DNA from: Cardiobacterium valvarum
GTDB lineage: Bacteria; Pseudomonadota; Gammaproteobacteria; Cardiobacteriales; Cardiobacteriaceae
Reading direction: 5' to 3'
Assembly (NCBI RefSeq): GCF_900460955.1
Contig: NZ_UFUW01000001.1
Span: 2,588,501 to 2,652,500 of the forward strand
Length of the DNA stretch: 64,000 nt
The notes beneath the pieces are model-generated. The model had not been told where the DNA came from and did not search any database. It saw only the letters and a program-made list of their open reading frames with translations. Positions 39,627-48,643 of this stretch are shown piece after piece (the stretch's first letter is position 1; every line of letters begins with the position of its first letter). The position numbers and the translations under genes were made by a program.

Positions 39627-40678
39627 GATTTGCGCTGTTTGCCGAGTTTGTCGAGGGTGGCGTTGATGTATTTGTAGCTGTCGGCGGCGCCGAATTGTTT
39701 GGCGAGTTCGACGGCTTCGTTGATGGTCACGGTCGGGTGGATGTCCGGACGCTCGTCAATTTCGTAGGCGCCAATCCAGAGAATCGCCCGCTCGACGGGG
39801 TCAAGCAGCGAGACTTTGCGGTTGTTCACGGTGGCAAGGCGGTTGCCAAGCTCTTCGCGGTGTGTGGTGATGTAGGTGTATGCGGCGGCGAAGTAGTCTT
39901 CGTCGATTTCGCGCGCTTTCGGGTCTTCCATGCGGTTCATGCGTACGTGATGGGGCGGGTCGCCGGTGATTTGCCATTGGTAGAGGGTTTGCAGGAGTAA
40001 GCGGCGGGCGCGGCTGCGTTGTTCGATGGCACGGCGGCGCAGGTTGGGCGTTTTGCCCGGAGCGACGGGGGCGGCATCGTCAGCGGCAGGCGCAACGCTA
40101 TCGGCTGCGGGGACGGAAGCGGGGGCGGCATCGTCAGCGGCATGAAAGGCACTGTCAGCGCTGGGGACAAGGTCGAGTTTCATCAGGATGTCGGTCTGCG
40201 CGTCGCTGCCGAGGGTGAAGGTGTGGCTGGCAAAGGCGGTGAAGCCGTGTTTCTGGTAGAACTGCAAGGCGCTGCGGTTGTGTTCCCACACACCGAGCCA
40301 GAGGTAGGGGGCACCCTGTTGTTCGGCATCATGACGCGCCTGCCGATAGAGTGCGGCACCGACGCCCCGGCCGTGGTGGGCGCTGAGGACGTAGATGCGC
40401 TCGATTTCCAGCGCCTGCGGGTTTTGCGGCTCGCTTTGTGCCGCACCGGTGTTGGTTTTGAGGTAGCCGAGGGCGTTGCCGTCGTCGTCTTCGGCAAAGT
40501 AGAAGCGGCTTTCGGGGTTCACGAGTTCTTGCGCGAGGCGGGAGGCCGAGAGGTTGTGTTCGAGGTAGTGCGCCATGTCGGCTTCACTGTTGTCGGCGGC
40601 GAAGGTTTCGTGGAAGGTGGTGCGGCTGATGCTTTGCAGTTGGTCGAGGTCGGCGAGGGTCAGTTGGCGGATGTGCAT
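39623..40678 (-). CDS. nusB: fusion of GNAT N-acetyltransferase and transcription antitermination factor NusB
   Basis: A 351-residue protein made of two unrelated domains in one frame. Residues 1-170 are a GNAT acetyltransferase: MHIRQLTLADLDQLQSI, IERIYVLSAHHGRGVGAALY (acetyl-CoA loop) and NRSALQFYQKHGF. Residues about 172-207 are an Ala/Pro/Asp-rich linker with an imperfect AADDAAP repeat. Residues about 210-351 are NusB: RRRAIEQRSRARRLLLQTLY, DEDYFAAAYTYITTHREEL, LDPVERAILWIGAYE, TVTINEAVELAKQFGAADSY, KYINATLDKLGK. No start codon lies at the normal NusB start, so it is not two overlapping genes. It sits in the usual nusB place after ribH. Confidence 0.9.
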   Translation of the reverse strand: MHIRQLTLADLDQLQSISRTTFHETFAADNSEADMAHYLEHNLSASRLAQELVNPESRFYFAEDDDGNALGYLKTNTGAAQSEPQNPQALEIERIYVLSAHHGRGVGAALYRQARHDAEQQGAPYLWLGVWEHNRSALQFYQKHGFTAFASHTFTLGSDAQTDILMKLDLVPSADSAFHAADDAAPASVPAADSVAPAADDAAPVAPGKTPNLRRRAIEQRSRARRLLLQTLYQWQITGDPPHHVRMNRMEDPKAREIDEDYFAAAYTYITTHREELGNRLATVNNRKVSLLDPVERAILWIGAYEIDERPDIHPTVTINEAVELAKQFGAADSYKYINATLDKLGKQRKS

Positions 40679-41385
40679 GGTTGTCTCGGGTTGGGGGATT
40701 GGAGTGGGGTGTGCTGGCGTCCGGCAGCGTCAAAGTTGGCCGGCTCAAGCCAGCGCTCGAAGCGGGCGCGTTGTGCCGGCCATTCGTTATCGAGCAGCGA
40801 ATACCAGGCGGTGTCGCGATTGCGGCCTTTGTAAACGACGGCCTGGCGGAAGGTGCCTTCGTAGGTGAAGCCGAGGCGCTCGGCGGCGCGACGGCTGGGC
40901 GCGTTCAGACTGTCGCATTTCCATTCGTAGCGGCGGTAGTGCAGTTCGTCAAAGACGTAGCGCATCAGCAGGTATTGCGCTTCGGTGGCAAGGCGGGAGC
41001 GTTTGAGGGCGTCGCCATAGCAGACCCAGCCCACTTCGATGACGCGGTTGGCCGGGTCGATGCGCATCAACGCCAGGGTGCCCAGCGCGGTACCGCTCGT
41101 GGCGTCGCAGATGGCGAGGTGGTAGGGGTCATTGGATGCGGCCATGCGCTGCATGTGGGCATCATGCGCGACGCGGTCAGGCGCGGGGTCAATGCTGAGG
41201 TAGGTGAAGTTCGCCGGCGGCGCGGCAGGGCCATAGACGGTGTAAAGGTCGTCGCCGTGACAGGCGGGATCGAGTTTTTCGAGGCGGCAGTAGCGGCCAT
41301 GCAGGGTGGTGATGGCCGGACGTGCGCCGGGGGTATAACCGGGCAGGGCGTCGCCGATGGGTGGGTGATGTTGGTTGGTGGGCAT
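40660..41385 (-). CDS. GNAT-family N-acetyltransferase (RimJ/RimL-like)
   Basis: A 241-residue acetyltransferase of the RimJ/RimL group. Parts are TLHGRYCRLEKLDP, LALMRIDPANRVIEVGWVCY, RLATEAQYLLMRYVFDELHY, RRYEWKCDSLNAPSRRAAER and LGFTYEGTFRQAVVYKGRNR. Such proteins act on protein N-termini or small amines; the substrate is not inferable. I start at MPTNQHHP (41385); a longer frame is open upstream. It overlaps the GNAT-NusB gene by 19 bp, so two GNAT genes lie between ribH and the nusB domain. Confidence 0.85.
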   Translation of the reverse strand: MPTNQHHPPIGDALPGYTPGARPAITTLHGRYCRLEKLDPACHGDDLYTVYGPAAPPANFTYLSIDPAPDRVAHDAHMQRMAASNDPYHLAICDATSGTALGTLALMRIDPANRVIEVGWVCYGDALKRSRLATEAQYLLMRYVFDELHYRRYEWKCDSLNAPSRRAAERLGFTYEGTFRQAVVYKGRNRDTAWYSLLDNEWPAQRARFERWLEPANFDAAGRQHTPLQSPNPRQPCTSAN

Positions 41386-41580
41386 GGTTCTGTCGATGGG
41401 GTACGGGTTGGCAGCGACGCGTTTGGTGTGCGGGGGCGTGTAAAAGATCGGGGTTGTGGTGGAATCTAGCGGGGCAACCGCGTGATGGGGTCTGTGGTGT
41501 GGAGGGCTAATGCCCACCTGCGGTTCGGGCAGCCGCCAAGCGAGGTCGTTACCGGGCTCGCCAGGCGGGGTGAGCGCGGT

Positions 41581-42060
41581 TTAGCCGATTTGGCGCAGCA
41601 AGCTGACCATTTCGATGGCAACCAGTGCCGCTTCGGCGCCTTTGTTGCCCGCTTTGGTGCCGGCGCGTTCGACGGCCTGTTCGATGTTGCTGGTGGTGAG
41701 GACGCCGTTGATGACGGGGATGTCGTGTTTGAGGGCGACACTGCTCAAGGCTTTGGCGCTTTCGCCGATAACGATGTCGAAGTGTGCGGTCGCACCTTTG
41801 ATGACGGCACCGAGGGCGATGATGGCGTCGTAGCGGCCGGTCGCGGCGAGGCGTTGCGCAGCGATGCCGAGTTCGAGCGCGCCGGGGACGTAGGCGACGT
41901 CAATGTTGGTGAGTTCGGTGCCGTGGCGTTTCAGGGCGTCGATGGCGCCGGCTTCGAGTTTGTTGACGATGAAGTCGTTGAAGCGCGAGCAGATGATGGC
42001 GTAGCGCGCGCTGTCGAGGATGTAGTCGCCTTCGAGGCGGTTGACGTCGTTGGAGGTCAT
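41581..42060 (-). CDS. ribH: 6,7-dimethyl-8-ribityllumazine synthase
   Basis: Penultimate step of riboflavin synthesis. The 159 residues match RibH. Signatures are [51 protein letters not shown] (with the catalytic His region), [20 protein letters not shown] and [13 protein letters not shown]. It follows the ribB-type gene by about 70 bp that contain a partial dispersed repeat. Confidence 0.96.
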   Translation of the reverse strand: MTSNDVNRLEGDYILDSARYAIICSRFNDFIVNKLEAGAIDALKRHGTELTNIDVAYVPGALELGIAAQRLAATGRYDAIIALGAVIKGATAHFDIVIGESAKALSSVALKHDIPVINGVLTTSNIEQAVERAGTKAGNKGAEAALVAIEMVSLLRQIG

Positions 42061-42106
42061 GGTGTTTTCCTTGTGGGTTTGTTAAGGGGTGAAATCCGCG
42101 TGGTTG

Positions 42107-42120
42107 TCCCGCCTGGCGGC
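42107..42120. repeat. partial dispersed repeat between ribB and ribH
   Basis: TCCCGCCTGGCGGC resembles the CCCGCTTGGCGG core of the 25-bp family. Confidence 0.4.
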
Positions 42121-42129
42121 TTCCCGGCT

Positions 42130-43233
42130 TTATTCGCTGAGGTATTCGCTCACTTCGAGCTGGTAGCCGGAGATGCCGGTGAGTTTGTACGGTGCCGAGA
42201 GCAGGCGCATTTTGCCGACGCCCTGGTCAATGAGGATTTGTGCGCCGATGCCGTAGGTACGCAGGTCTTGTTCTTGCGGGCGTTTCGGCGGCGGGTTGTT
42301 GTGGGTGAAGGCGACCATGCGGCTCAATATGTCGTTGTTATTCTGCGCTTCGTCAAGGACGATGATGATGCCGTCCGGTTCTTGTGCGAGGCGTTGCAGC
42401 GCGCTTTGCAGGCTGTGGGTGCGTTCGCTGAGGCGGGCGTGGAAGAGGTCGCCGAGGGTGTTCTGCACGTGGACGCGGACGAAGGTCGGGCGCGCCGCCT
42501 GGATTTTGCCTTTGCTCAGGGCGTAGTGCAGGCGGTCATTGTCGTAGATGTTCTGGTAGGCGGTCAGGGTGAAGGTGCCGTATTCGGTCGGCAGTTCGCA
42601 TTGGGCGATGCGGGCGATGGTTTGTTCGCGTTCCAGGCGGTAGGCAATGAGGTCGGCGATGGTGCCGATTTTGAGGCCGTGCTCGGCAGCGAAGGTTTCG
42701 AGTTCGGGGCGGCGCGCCATCGAGCCATCTTCTTTGAGGATTTCGACGATGACGGCGGCGGGTTCGAGGCCGGCGAGGCGGGCGAGGTCGGTGCTGGCTT
42801 CGGTGTGGCCGGCGCGGACGAGGACGCCGCCTTCGCGCGCGACGATGGGGAAGATGTGCCCGGGCTGGACGAGGTCTTCGGGGCGGGCGTTTTTGGCGGT
42901 CGCGGCACGGATGGTGCGGGCGCGGTCGGCAGCGCTGATACCGGTGGTCACGCCTTCGGCGGCTTCGATCGAGACGGTGAAGGCGGTGTGGTACGGCGAG
43001 GTGTTGTGCCGCGATTGCGGCCAGAGGTTGAGCTGGTCGTTGCGCGCCTGGGTGATGGTGAGGCAGACGAGGCCGCGCCCGTATTTGGTCATGAAGTTGA
43101 TGGCTTCGGGGGTGATGTGTTCGGCGGCCATGATGAGGTCGCCTTCGTTTTCGCGGTCTTCGTCGTCCATGAGGATGACCATTTTGCCGGCGCGCAGGTC
43201 ATCGATGATTTCTTGGGTGCTGTTCAGGGGCAT
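42130..43233 (-). CDS. ribB: 3,4-dihydroxy-2-butanone-4-phosphate synthase with degenerate GTP cyclohydrolase II domain (RibBX type)
   Basis: A 367-residue protein. Residues 1-205 are an intact DHBP synthase (VILMDDEDRENEGDLIMAAE, HTAFTVSIEAAEGVTTGISA, RAGHTEASTDLARLAGL), which makes the four-carbon precursor of riboflavin from ribulose 5-phosphate. The C-terminal half has the RibA fold (VRVHVQNTLGDLFHARLSER and YGIGAQILIDQGVGKMRLL), but the three zinc cysteines of GTP cyclohydrolase II, normally in ECLTGDVFGSLRCDCG, are all absent. So it should have only DHBP synthase activity, as in the RibBX proteins of other gammaproteobacteria. RibA must be encoded elsewhere. The ATG lies 2 bp after the ribE stop. 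Confidence 0.9.
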   Translation of the reverse strand: MPLNSTQEIIDDLRAGKMVILMDDEDRENEGDLIMAAEHITPEAINFMTKYGRGLVCLTITQARNDQLNLWPQSRHNTSPYHTAFTVSIEAAEGVTTGISAADRARTIRAATAKNARPEDLVQPGHIFPIVAREGGVLVRAGHTEASTDLARLAGLEPAAVIVEILKEDGSMARRPELETFAAEHGLKIGTIADLIAYRLEREQTIARIAQCELPTEYGTFTLTAYQNIYDNDRLHYALSKGKIQAARPTFVRVHVQNTLGDLFHARLSERTHSLQSALQRLAQEPDGIIIVLDEAQNNNDILSRMVAFTHNNPPPKRPQEQDLRTYGIGAQILIDQGVGKMRLLSAPYKLTGISGYQLEVSEYLSE

Positions 43234-43234
43234 T

Positions 43235-43873
43235 TCAGTATCCGTGTTGGCGTAGGGTGTCGAGGGTGAGGCCGCTTTCTTGCGGAGCCTGCAGCAGGCG
43301 TTCGAGGTAGCGGGCGATGAGGTCGGCTTCGAGGTTGACGCGCGCGCCGGAGCGCAAGCCGGCGAGGGTGGTGCGCGCCTGGGTATGCGGCACGATGTTG
43401 ACGTGGAAGGTGTCGCCGTCCACACCGTTGACGGTGAGGCTGATACCGTCAACGGTGATGGAGCCTTTTGCCGCGATGTAGCGCATCAGCGCGCGGGGTG
43501 CTGCGATGGTGAGGCGCTCGCTGCGCGCTTCGGGGACGCGGTCAATGAGTTCGCCGACACCGTCCACGTGGCCGCTGACGAGGTGGCCACCAAGCGGGGT
43601 GGCGAGTGTCAGGGCGCGTTCGAGGTTGACGGCTGCACCAGGGTTGAGGTCGCCGAGGGTGGTGAGGCGCAGGGTTTCGGCGGAGACGTCGGCGCTGAAC
43701 CAGTCCGCGCCGAGGGCGGTAGCGGTGAGGCAGACGCCGTTCACGGCGATGCTGTCGCCCAGGGCGCAGCGGGCGAAATCGAATGCCTGGGAGGCAATGG
43801 TGAGGGTGCTGTCGTCGCCGTGGGTGTCGCAGGCGCGCAGGGTGCCAGTGGTTTCTATGATGCCTGTGAACAT
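43235..43873 (-). CDS. ribE: riboflavin synthase alpha chain
   Basis: Final step of riboflavin synthesis, dismutation of two lumazine molecules. The 212 residues hold two lumazine-binding repeats: MFTGIIETTGTLRAC...VNGVCLTATALGADWFSADVS in the first half, and GHLVSGHVDGVGELID...SITVDGISLTVNGVDGDTFH in the second. It overlaps the ribD end by 19 bp and directly precedes ribB, so translation of the block is coupled. Confidence 0.95.
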   Translation of the reverse strand: MFTGIIETTGTLRACDTHGDDSTLTIASQAFDFARCALGDSIAVNGVCLTATALGADWFSADVSAETLRLTTLGDLNPGAAVNLERALTLATPLGGHLVSGHVDGVGELIDRVPEARSERLTIAAPRALMRYIAAKGSITVDGISLTVNGVDGDTFHVNIVPHTQARTTLAGLRSGARVNLEADLIARYLERLLQAPQESGLTLDTLRQHGY

Positions 43874-44955
43874 GGGTTTTCCGGGGTGAGGGTGAGGCGC
43901 AGGTCAGGGCCTAGCGGGGTGGTATCGGTGATGGTGTACTGCATTTTAGCAGACAGGTTTGTAAGCGGCGGCAGCGCGGCCAGCGGGCGGGCGTCCGGCC
44001 CGAGCAGGCAGGGCGCGAGGTAGTAGAGGATTTCATCGGCCAGTTGCGCGCGCAGGAAGGCGCCCGCCAGCCCTGCTCCGGCTTCGACGAGGGCGTTGTT
44101 GATGCCGCGTCGCCCCAGTTCGTCGAGCAGGGCGGCAAGCGGGATGTGGCCGTCAGCAAGCGGCAGGCGCAGCAGTTCGGCATGAGCGGGGTAGGCGGGG
44201 GCTGGCGCGGTTTCCCCGCAGGCGATGAGGATGGGCGTGGGTTCGTTGAAGACGGCGGCATCAGGCAGGGTTTGCAGGCGGCTGTCGATGATGACGCGCA
44301 GCGGCTGGCGGCTGGGCAGGTCGGTAGGGTAGCGTGCGCTAAGGCGGGCATTGTCGGCGATGATGCTGCCGGTGCCAGCGATGATGGCGTCGGCAGCGAG
44401 GCGGTGCTGGTGGGCGTCAAGCCGCGCTGCTGCGCCGGTAATCCATTGGCTGTCGCCGTTTGCCAGCGCGGTGCGGCCATCAAGCGAGGCGGCGAGTTTC
44501 AGGGTGACGAAGGGGCGGCCTGTGCTGATGCGGCGGAAGAAGCCGCGATTGAGGGCGGTGGCTTCGGCCTGGCACACGTTTTCGCTGACGGCGATACCGG
44601 CGGCGCGCAGGCGGGCGATGCCTTGTCCGGCAACAAGCGGGTTGGGGTCGCGGCAGGCGACGACGGCGCGGGCGATACCGGCGGCGATGAGCGCGTCGGC
44701 GCAGGGCGGGGTGCGGCCATGATGGGCGCAGGGTTCGAGGGTGATGTAGGCGGTGGCGCCACCGGCGGCATCCCCCGCTGCGCGCAGGGCGTGTGCTTCG
44801 GCGTGGGGTTCGCCCGCGTATTGGTGCCAGCCTTCGCCGACGGCAACGTCGTCTTTGACAAGGACGCAGCCGACGCGCGGGTTGGGAGCGGTGGTGTAGA
44901 GACCGCGCCGCGCGAGGTCAAGCGCGCGCCGCATCCAGTAGGTATCGTCGTGCAT
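43855..44955 (-). CDS. ribD: bifunctional diaminohydroxyphosphoribosylaminopyrimidine deaminase / 5-amino-6-uracil reductase
   Basis: Second and third steps of riboflavin synthesis. The 366 residues carry the N-terminal zinc deaminase (EPHAEAHALRAAG, then TLEPCAHHGRTPPCADALI) and, from about residue 150, the NADPH-dependent reductase (FVTLKLAASLDGRTALANGD, NALVEAGAGLAGAFL). The start at 44955 is 5 bp after the nrdR stop. No FMN riboswitch was recognised upstream of this block. Confidence 0.96.
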   Translation of the reverse strand: MHDDTYWMRRALDLARRGLYTTAPNPRVGCVLVKDDVAVGEGWHQYAGEPHAEAHALRAAGDAAGGATAYITLEPCAHHGRTPPCADALIAAGIARAVVACRDPNPLVAGQGIARLRAAGIAVSENVCQAEATALNRGFFRRISTGRPFVTLKLAASLDGRTALANGDSQWITGAAARLDAHQHRLAADAIIAGTGSIIADNARLSARYPTDLPSRQPLRVIIDSRLQTLPDAAVFNEPTPILIACGETAPAPAYPAHAELLRLPLADGHIPLAALLDELGRRGINNALVEAGAGLAGAFLRAQLADEILYYLAPCLLGPDARPLAALPPLTNLSAKMQYTITDTTPLGPDLRLTLTPENPCSQAS

Positions 44956-44960
44956 GACGG

Positions 44961-45419
44961 CTAGTCTTGCCGCAGTTCGGCGATGGTGTTGATGAAGGCT
45001 TCGACGTCCTGAAAGCTGAGGTACACCGAGGCGAAGCGGATGTAAGCGACGTGGTCAATGGTTTTCAGCCCCTGCATGACCCAGTCGCCGAGGCGGCGCG
45101 AGGGGATTTCCCGCTCGCCGTCAATGCGCAGGCGGTTTTCGATGTCGTCAATAAGGCGGTTGATTTTATCAACGCTGACCGGACGTTTTTCGATGGCGCG
45201 CAAGAGGCCGTTACGCAGTTTTTCTGCCGAGAAGGCCTGCCGCTCGCCGTTCTGCTTGATCACCATCGGCAACGAGATTTCTGCCGCTTCGTAGGTGGTG
45301 AAGCGGGTGGCGCAGTCGGGGTTGATGCATTCACGCCGGCGGCGGATTTTGCTGCCGTCGGCGATGAGGCGCGAATCAATGACGCGGGTGTCGGGCTGGC
45401 GGCAGATAGGGCAGTGCAA
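44961..45419 (-). CDS. nrdR: transcriptional repressor NrdR
   Basis: ATP/dATP-sensing repressor of ribonucleotide reductase genes. The 152 residues show the N-terminal zinc ribbon (CPICRQPDTRVIDSR, CINPDCATRFTTYE) and the ATP-cone domain (MVIKQNGERQAFSAEKLRNG). The order glyA-nrdR-ribD-ribE-ribB-ribH-nusB is a known conserved arrangement in proteobacteria. It lies 12 bp after glyA. Confidence 0.96.
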   Translation of the reverse strand: MHCPICRQPDTRVIDSRLIADGSKIRRRRECINPDCATRFTTYEAAEISLPMVIKQNGERQAFSAEKLRNGLLRAIEKRPVSVDKINRLIDDIENRLRIDGEREIPSRRLGDWVMQGLKTIDHVAYIRFASVYLSFQDVEAFINTIAELRQD

Positions 45420-45431
45420 GGCGTGTCCCCG

Positions 45432-46685
45432 TCAGGCGTACACCGGAAATTCGGCACAGAGGCGGCCAACTTTTTCACGCACGGCGAGGATGGTTTCTTC
45501 GTTGTCAATGTCATCCAGGATGTCGCAAATCCAGGTAGCGACCTGCTTCGCTTCGCCCTGCTTGAAGCCGCGCGTGGTGATGGCAGGCGTACCGATGCGG
45601 ATGCCGCTGGTGACGAAGGGGGATTGCGGGTCGTCCGGCACGGCGTTTTTGTTGACAGTGATATGCGCGCGCGACAAGGCGGCGTCGGCGGCGCGGCCTG
45701 TGATGTTTTTGCTGACGAGGTTGAGCAGCATCAGGTGGTTCTTGGTGCCGCCCGAGACGATGTCGTAGCCGCGTGCAAGGAAGACTTTGGCCATCGCCTT
45801 GGCGTTATCCAGCACCTGTTCCTGATATTTGGTGAAAGACGGATCCAGCGCTTCGAGGAAGGTGACCGCTTTCGCGGCGATGTTCTGCATCAGCGGGCCG
45901 CCCTGCACGCCGGGGAATATGGCGGAATTGAGCTTCTTCTCCAGCTCTTCATTGGCGCGGGCGAGGATGAGGCCGCCACGCGGGCCGCGCAAGGTTTTGT
46001 GCGTGGTGGAGGTAACAACATCAGCAATCGGTACCGGATTGGGATACAGCCCCGCTGCGACCAGCCCGGCGACATGCGCCATATCGACCAGCAGGTAGGC
46101 ACCGACGCTGTCGGCAATCTCGCGGAAACGTTGGAAATCAAGAATCTGCGAATACGCAGAAAAACCGGCAATGATCATCTTCGGCTTGTGTTCCGTGGCC
46201 ATACGCTGCATCGCGTCGTAATCAATCAGGCCGGTTTTCAGGTCAAGCCCGTAGTGAATGGCGTTGTACAGCCTGCCGGAAAAGCTGACCGGTGAACCGT
46301 GTGTCAGGTGGCCGCCGTGGCCGAGATCCATGCCGAGTACCGTGTCACCCGCGTTAAGCAGGGCGAGAAAAACGGCGGCGTTTGCCTGCGAGCCGGAATG
46401 TGGCTGCACATTGGCATAATCCGCGCCGAAGAGCGTCTTGGCGCGCTCAATGGCAAGCGTTTCAATGACATCAACATGCTCGCAACCGCCATAATAACGT
46501 TTGCCCGGGTAACCCTCGGCATACTTGTTGGTCAGGCAAGAGCCCTGGGCTTCCATCACGCGCGGACTGGCATAGTTCTCCGAAGCAATCAGCTCGATAT
46601 GCGTTTCCTGCCGCAGGGCTTCGGCAGCAATCGCAGCTGCCAGCTCGTCATCAAAGCCCGTGATGGTCATTTCTTTATTAAACAT
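45432..46685 (-). CDS. glyA: serine hydroxymethyltransferase
   Basis: PLP enzyme that converts serine and tetrahydrofolate to glycine and methylene-THF. The 417 residues are full length. Key segments are [79 protein letters not shown], and the PLP-lysine motif [18 protein letters not shown]. The N-terminus MFNKEM parallels MLKREM of E. coli GlyA, so I keep the ATG at 46685 despite a weak ribosome site. It heads the nrdR-rib block. Confidence 0.97.
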   Translation of the reverse strand: MFNKEMTITGFDDELAAAIAAEALRQETHIELIASENYASPRVMEAQGSCLTNKYAEGYPGKRYYGGCEHVDVIETLAIERAKTLFGADYANVQPHSGSQANAAVFLALLNAGDTVLGMDLGHGGHLTHGSPVSFSGRLYNAIHYGLDLKTGLIDYDAMQRMATEHKPKMIIAGFSAYSQILDFQRFREIADSVGAYLLVDMAHVAGLVAAGLYPNPVPIADVVTSTTHKTLRGPRGGLILARANEELEKKLNSAIFPGVQGGPLMQNIAAKAVTFLEALDPSFTKYQEQVLDNAKAMAKVFLARGYDIVSGGTKNHLMLLNLVSKNITGRAADAALSRAHITVNKNAVPDDPQSPFVTSGIRIGTPAITTRGFKQGEAKQVATWICDILDDIDNEETILAVREKVGRLCAEFPVYA

Positions 46686-46848
46686 GATAAAAATATTACG
46701 AATAGGGAAGGCGGCCTATGGTACTGCCTCAAGGAAACAAGGGCAACACGCGACGCGGGCGCGGAAAAATGCGACAAATCCCGCTTGTTTGCGGCATTTC
46801 CTCCCCCTACACTCACCGTCCTTACCAACCAGAACGGAGATCCCGACC

Positions 46849-47205
46849 ATGCTCAAAAAAGCCCTCCTCGCTGCCCTCTTTGCCGCGCCTGCCCTCAACG
46901 TCTGGGCGGAAACCCACCTGATTGACGTACGCAGTCCAGAGGAATACACCGAGGCCCATGCCGACGGTGCCATCAACATCCCGATGGAAGACGTGGCGGC
47001 GAAAATCAGCGCAGTGACTGCTGACAAAGATGCCGACATTTACGTGTATTGCCGCAGCGGCCGCCGCGCCGAAGCCGCCCGGGAAACGCTTGCCAGCCTC
47101 GGCTACAAAAAAGTCACCAACCTCGGCACCCTTGCCGACGCGCAGGCCCATGTTGCCAAAGCACAGACGGACAAAGCCGAAGCGGACAGCAAAGCGGTGC
47201 AGTAA
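46849..47205 (+). CDS. periplasmic rhodanese-like protein (PspE type)
   Basis: A 118-residue exported single-domain sulfurtransferase. The signal peptide is MLKKALLAALFAAPALNVWA. Residues about 24-100 are a rhodanese domain: IDVRSPEEYTEAHADGAINI, then the active-site loop VYCRSGRRAEAA with the catalytic Cys. It most resembles PspE. I start at 46849, after CGGAGATCCCGACC; the longer frame upstream is divergent-promoter DNA. A long perfect hairpin follows at 47221. Confidence 0.88.
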   Translation: MLKKALLAALFAAPALNVWAETHLIDVRSPEEYTEAHADGAINIPMEDVAAKISAVTADKDADIYVYCRSGRRAEAARETLASLGYKKVTNLGTLADAQAHVAKAQTDKAEADSKAVQ

Positions 47206-47220
47206 TGACTGATTGACGGC

Positions 47221-47254
47221 AAGAAGAGCGGCAGGAAAACCCGCCGCTCTTCTG
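47221..47254 (+). terminator. hairpin after the rhodanese gene
   Basis: AGAAGAGCGGC, loop AGGAAAACCC, GCCGCTCTTCT: an 11-bp perfect stem 15 bp beyond the stop, without a clear T tract. Confidence 0.65.
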
Positions 47255-47387
47255 CCTGCGACAACGGCACAGGGAAATGCGACAGTTCCTGCTGGTTCAC
47301 CAGCCTACCATTTCATATACTGCAAAACGTCATAAAGCAGGCAGCTATATGACATTATGTTTTTACCATCCAGACATGAGGTGAACA

Positions 47388-47807
47388 ATGAAAGCGCTGA
47401 TTGATAAATTCCGTTATTCCGATATTGATATGGTGCTGCTGAGAATATCAGTCATCTTCATCATTGCCCTGTTCGGCAACTACAAATGGTTCGAGTTTGA
47501 AGTAGAGGCGTTAAAACCGCTGATTTCCGGTACATGGTTAAGTTTTTTGTACGATATTTTTGGCTTTCACGGCGCGAGTTATTTGTTGGGTATTGTGGAA
47601 AGTATCGGCTATATCGCTCTAATCGCCGGATTTTTCAAACCCAAAGCCGGCATCATTGGTGATCTGGTGACCATTGCCATAGGCGTGACCACCTTGAGCC
47701 TTATCCCGCAGTACGGCCTGAAAAGCTTCCTCGTCAAGGATGCTGTCTTACTGGGCGCAGGATTTGTCCTACTGAAATACGATTTGAATAAAGCCATGCC
47801 AGACTAG
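47388..47807 (+). CDS. DUF417 membrane protein (RclC/YkgB-like)
   Basis: A 139-residue inner-membrane protein with four hydrophobic segments. The pattern DMVLLRISVIFIIALFGNYKWF, then EVEALKPLISGTWLSFLYDI, VESIGYIALIAGFFKPKAGI and VTTLSLIPQYG fits DUF417, which includes RclC of the E. coli reactive-chlorine response. RclA/RclR partners are not adjacent. AGGTGAACA precedes the ATG. Its codons are less GC-rich than those of its neighbours. A terminator follows directly. Confidence 0.85.
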   Translation: MKALIDKFRYSDIDMVLLRISVIFIIALFGNYKWFEFEVEALKPLISGTWLSFLYDIFGFHGASYLLGIVESIGYIALIAGFFKPKAGIIGDLVTIAIGVTTLSLIPQYGLKSFLVKDAVLLGAGFVLLKYDLNKAMPD

Positions 47808-47822
47808 CGGTTTTTCCTTGAA

Positions 47823-47849
47823 AAAACGGCGGGCAACCGCCGTTTTTTA
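47823..47849 (+). terminator. rho-independent terminator after the DUF417 gene
   Basis: AAAAAACGGCGG, loop GCAA, CCGCCGTTTTTT. Confidence 0.92.
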
Positions 47850-47897
47850 TTGCCGCCTTTATAATAAAGATACCGAACACCACCGAAAGGAATCCCG

Positions 47898-48622
47898 ATG
47901 CCACACCCCCTTCTCATCCACGACGGCGGCACGGGCCGCGAACTGCTGCGCCGGGGCGCACCCTTTGTCCAGCCGCAATGGTCAGTGCTCGCGCTGATGC
48001 AGCGGCCGTCTGCCGTTGCCGACATGCATCGTGCCTACATCGAGGCTGGCACCGACATCATCACCACCAACAGCTACGCCCTCGTACCCTTCCATCTCGG
48101 CGAAGACGATTTCCGCACCCAGGACGACAAACTCGCCGCCTCGCCGGAGAACTGGCGCAGCAGGCTGTCAGGGACAGCGGCAAAAAACTGCGTGTCACCG
48201 CCTCACTGCCACCACCATTTGGCGCCTGCCGCCCCGACCTGTTTGACGCCGCGCAGGCCCCGGCTATCGCCCGCCCGCTTGTTGACGGGCAGGCTCCCTA
48301 TGCCGACCTGTGGCTGGCCGAAACCCAAAGCAGCACCGCCGAAGTCCGTACCCTGCATGCGTTGGCGCCACGCGATCACCCCTTCTAGGCCACCTTCACC
48401 CTCGACGACGAGCACCCTGCCAAACCGCCACGCCTGCACAGTGGTGAAAGCATCGCCGACGCTGTTGCCACCGTCATTGACCTCAGCCCCGCCGCCTACC
48501 TCACCCTTGCCCAAACCTGGCGTGCCGCCGGAGCCGATATCATCGGTGGTTGTTGCAGCATCGGCCCCGAACATATTGCTGCCCTCGCCACCTGGTGCGA
48601 CAGCGAAACCCTCCCCAAGTAA
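47898..48622 (+). pseudogene. mmuM: homocysteine S-methyltransferase (MmuM-like), decayed
   Basis: The first 80 codons encode a clear homocysteine-methyltransferase start (LLIHDGGTGRELLRRGAPFV, YIEAGTDIITTNSYALVPF). A frameshift at about 48140-48165 moves the homology (LRVTASLPPPFGACRPDLFD, YADLWLAETQSSTAEV) to another frame. A TAG at 48386-48388 stops it. Downstream the same frame resumes with FTLDDEHPAKPPRLHSGESI and ends with the zinc cysteines in IIGGCCSIGPEHIAAL. The central segment with the first zinc Cys (FNCS type) seems to be missing. So there are at least three lesions in a gene that once used S-methylmethionine or SAM to methylate homocysteine. Confidence 0.85.
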
Positions 48623-48643
48623 CCGCAACATAAGGAAAAAACC

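Noticed and set aside
41482..43269. 595-codon plus-strand frame across ribH and ribB
   Set aside because: Antisense shadow; no recognisable domain.
43855..45000. FMN riboswitch for the riboflavin genes
   Set aside because: The upstream gaps (5-12 bp between glyA, nrdR and ribD) are too short, and I saw no RFN-type conserved segments in the region.
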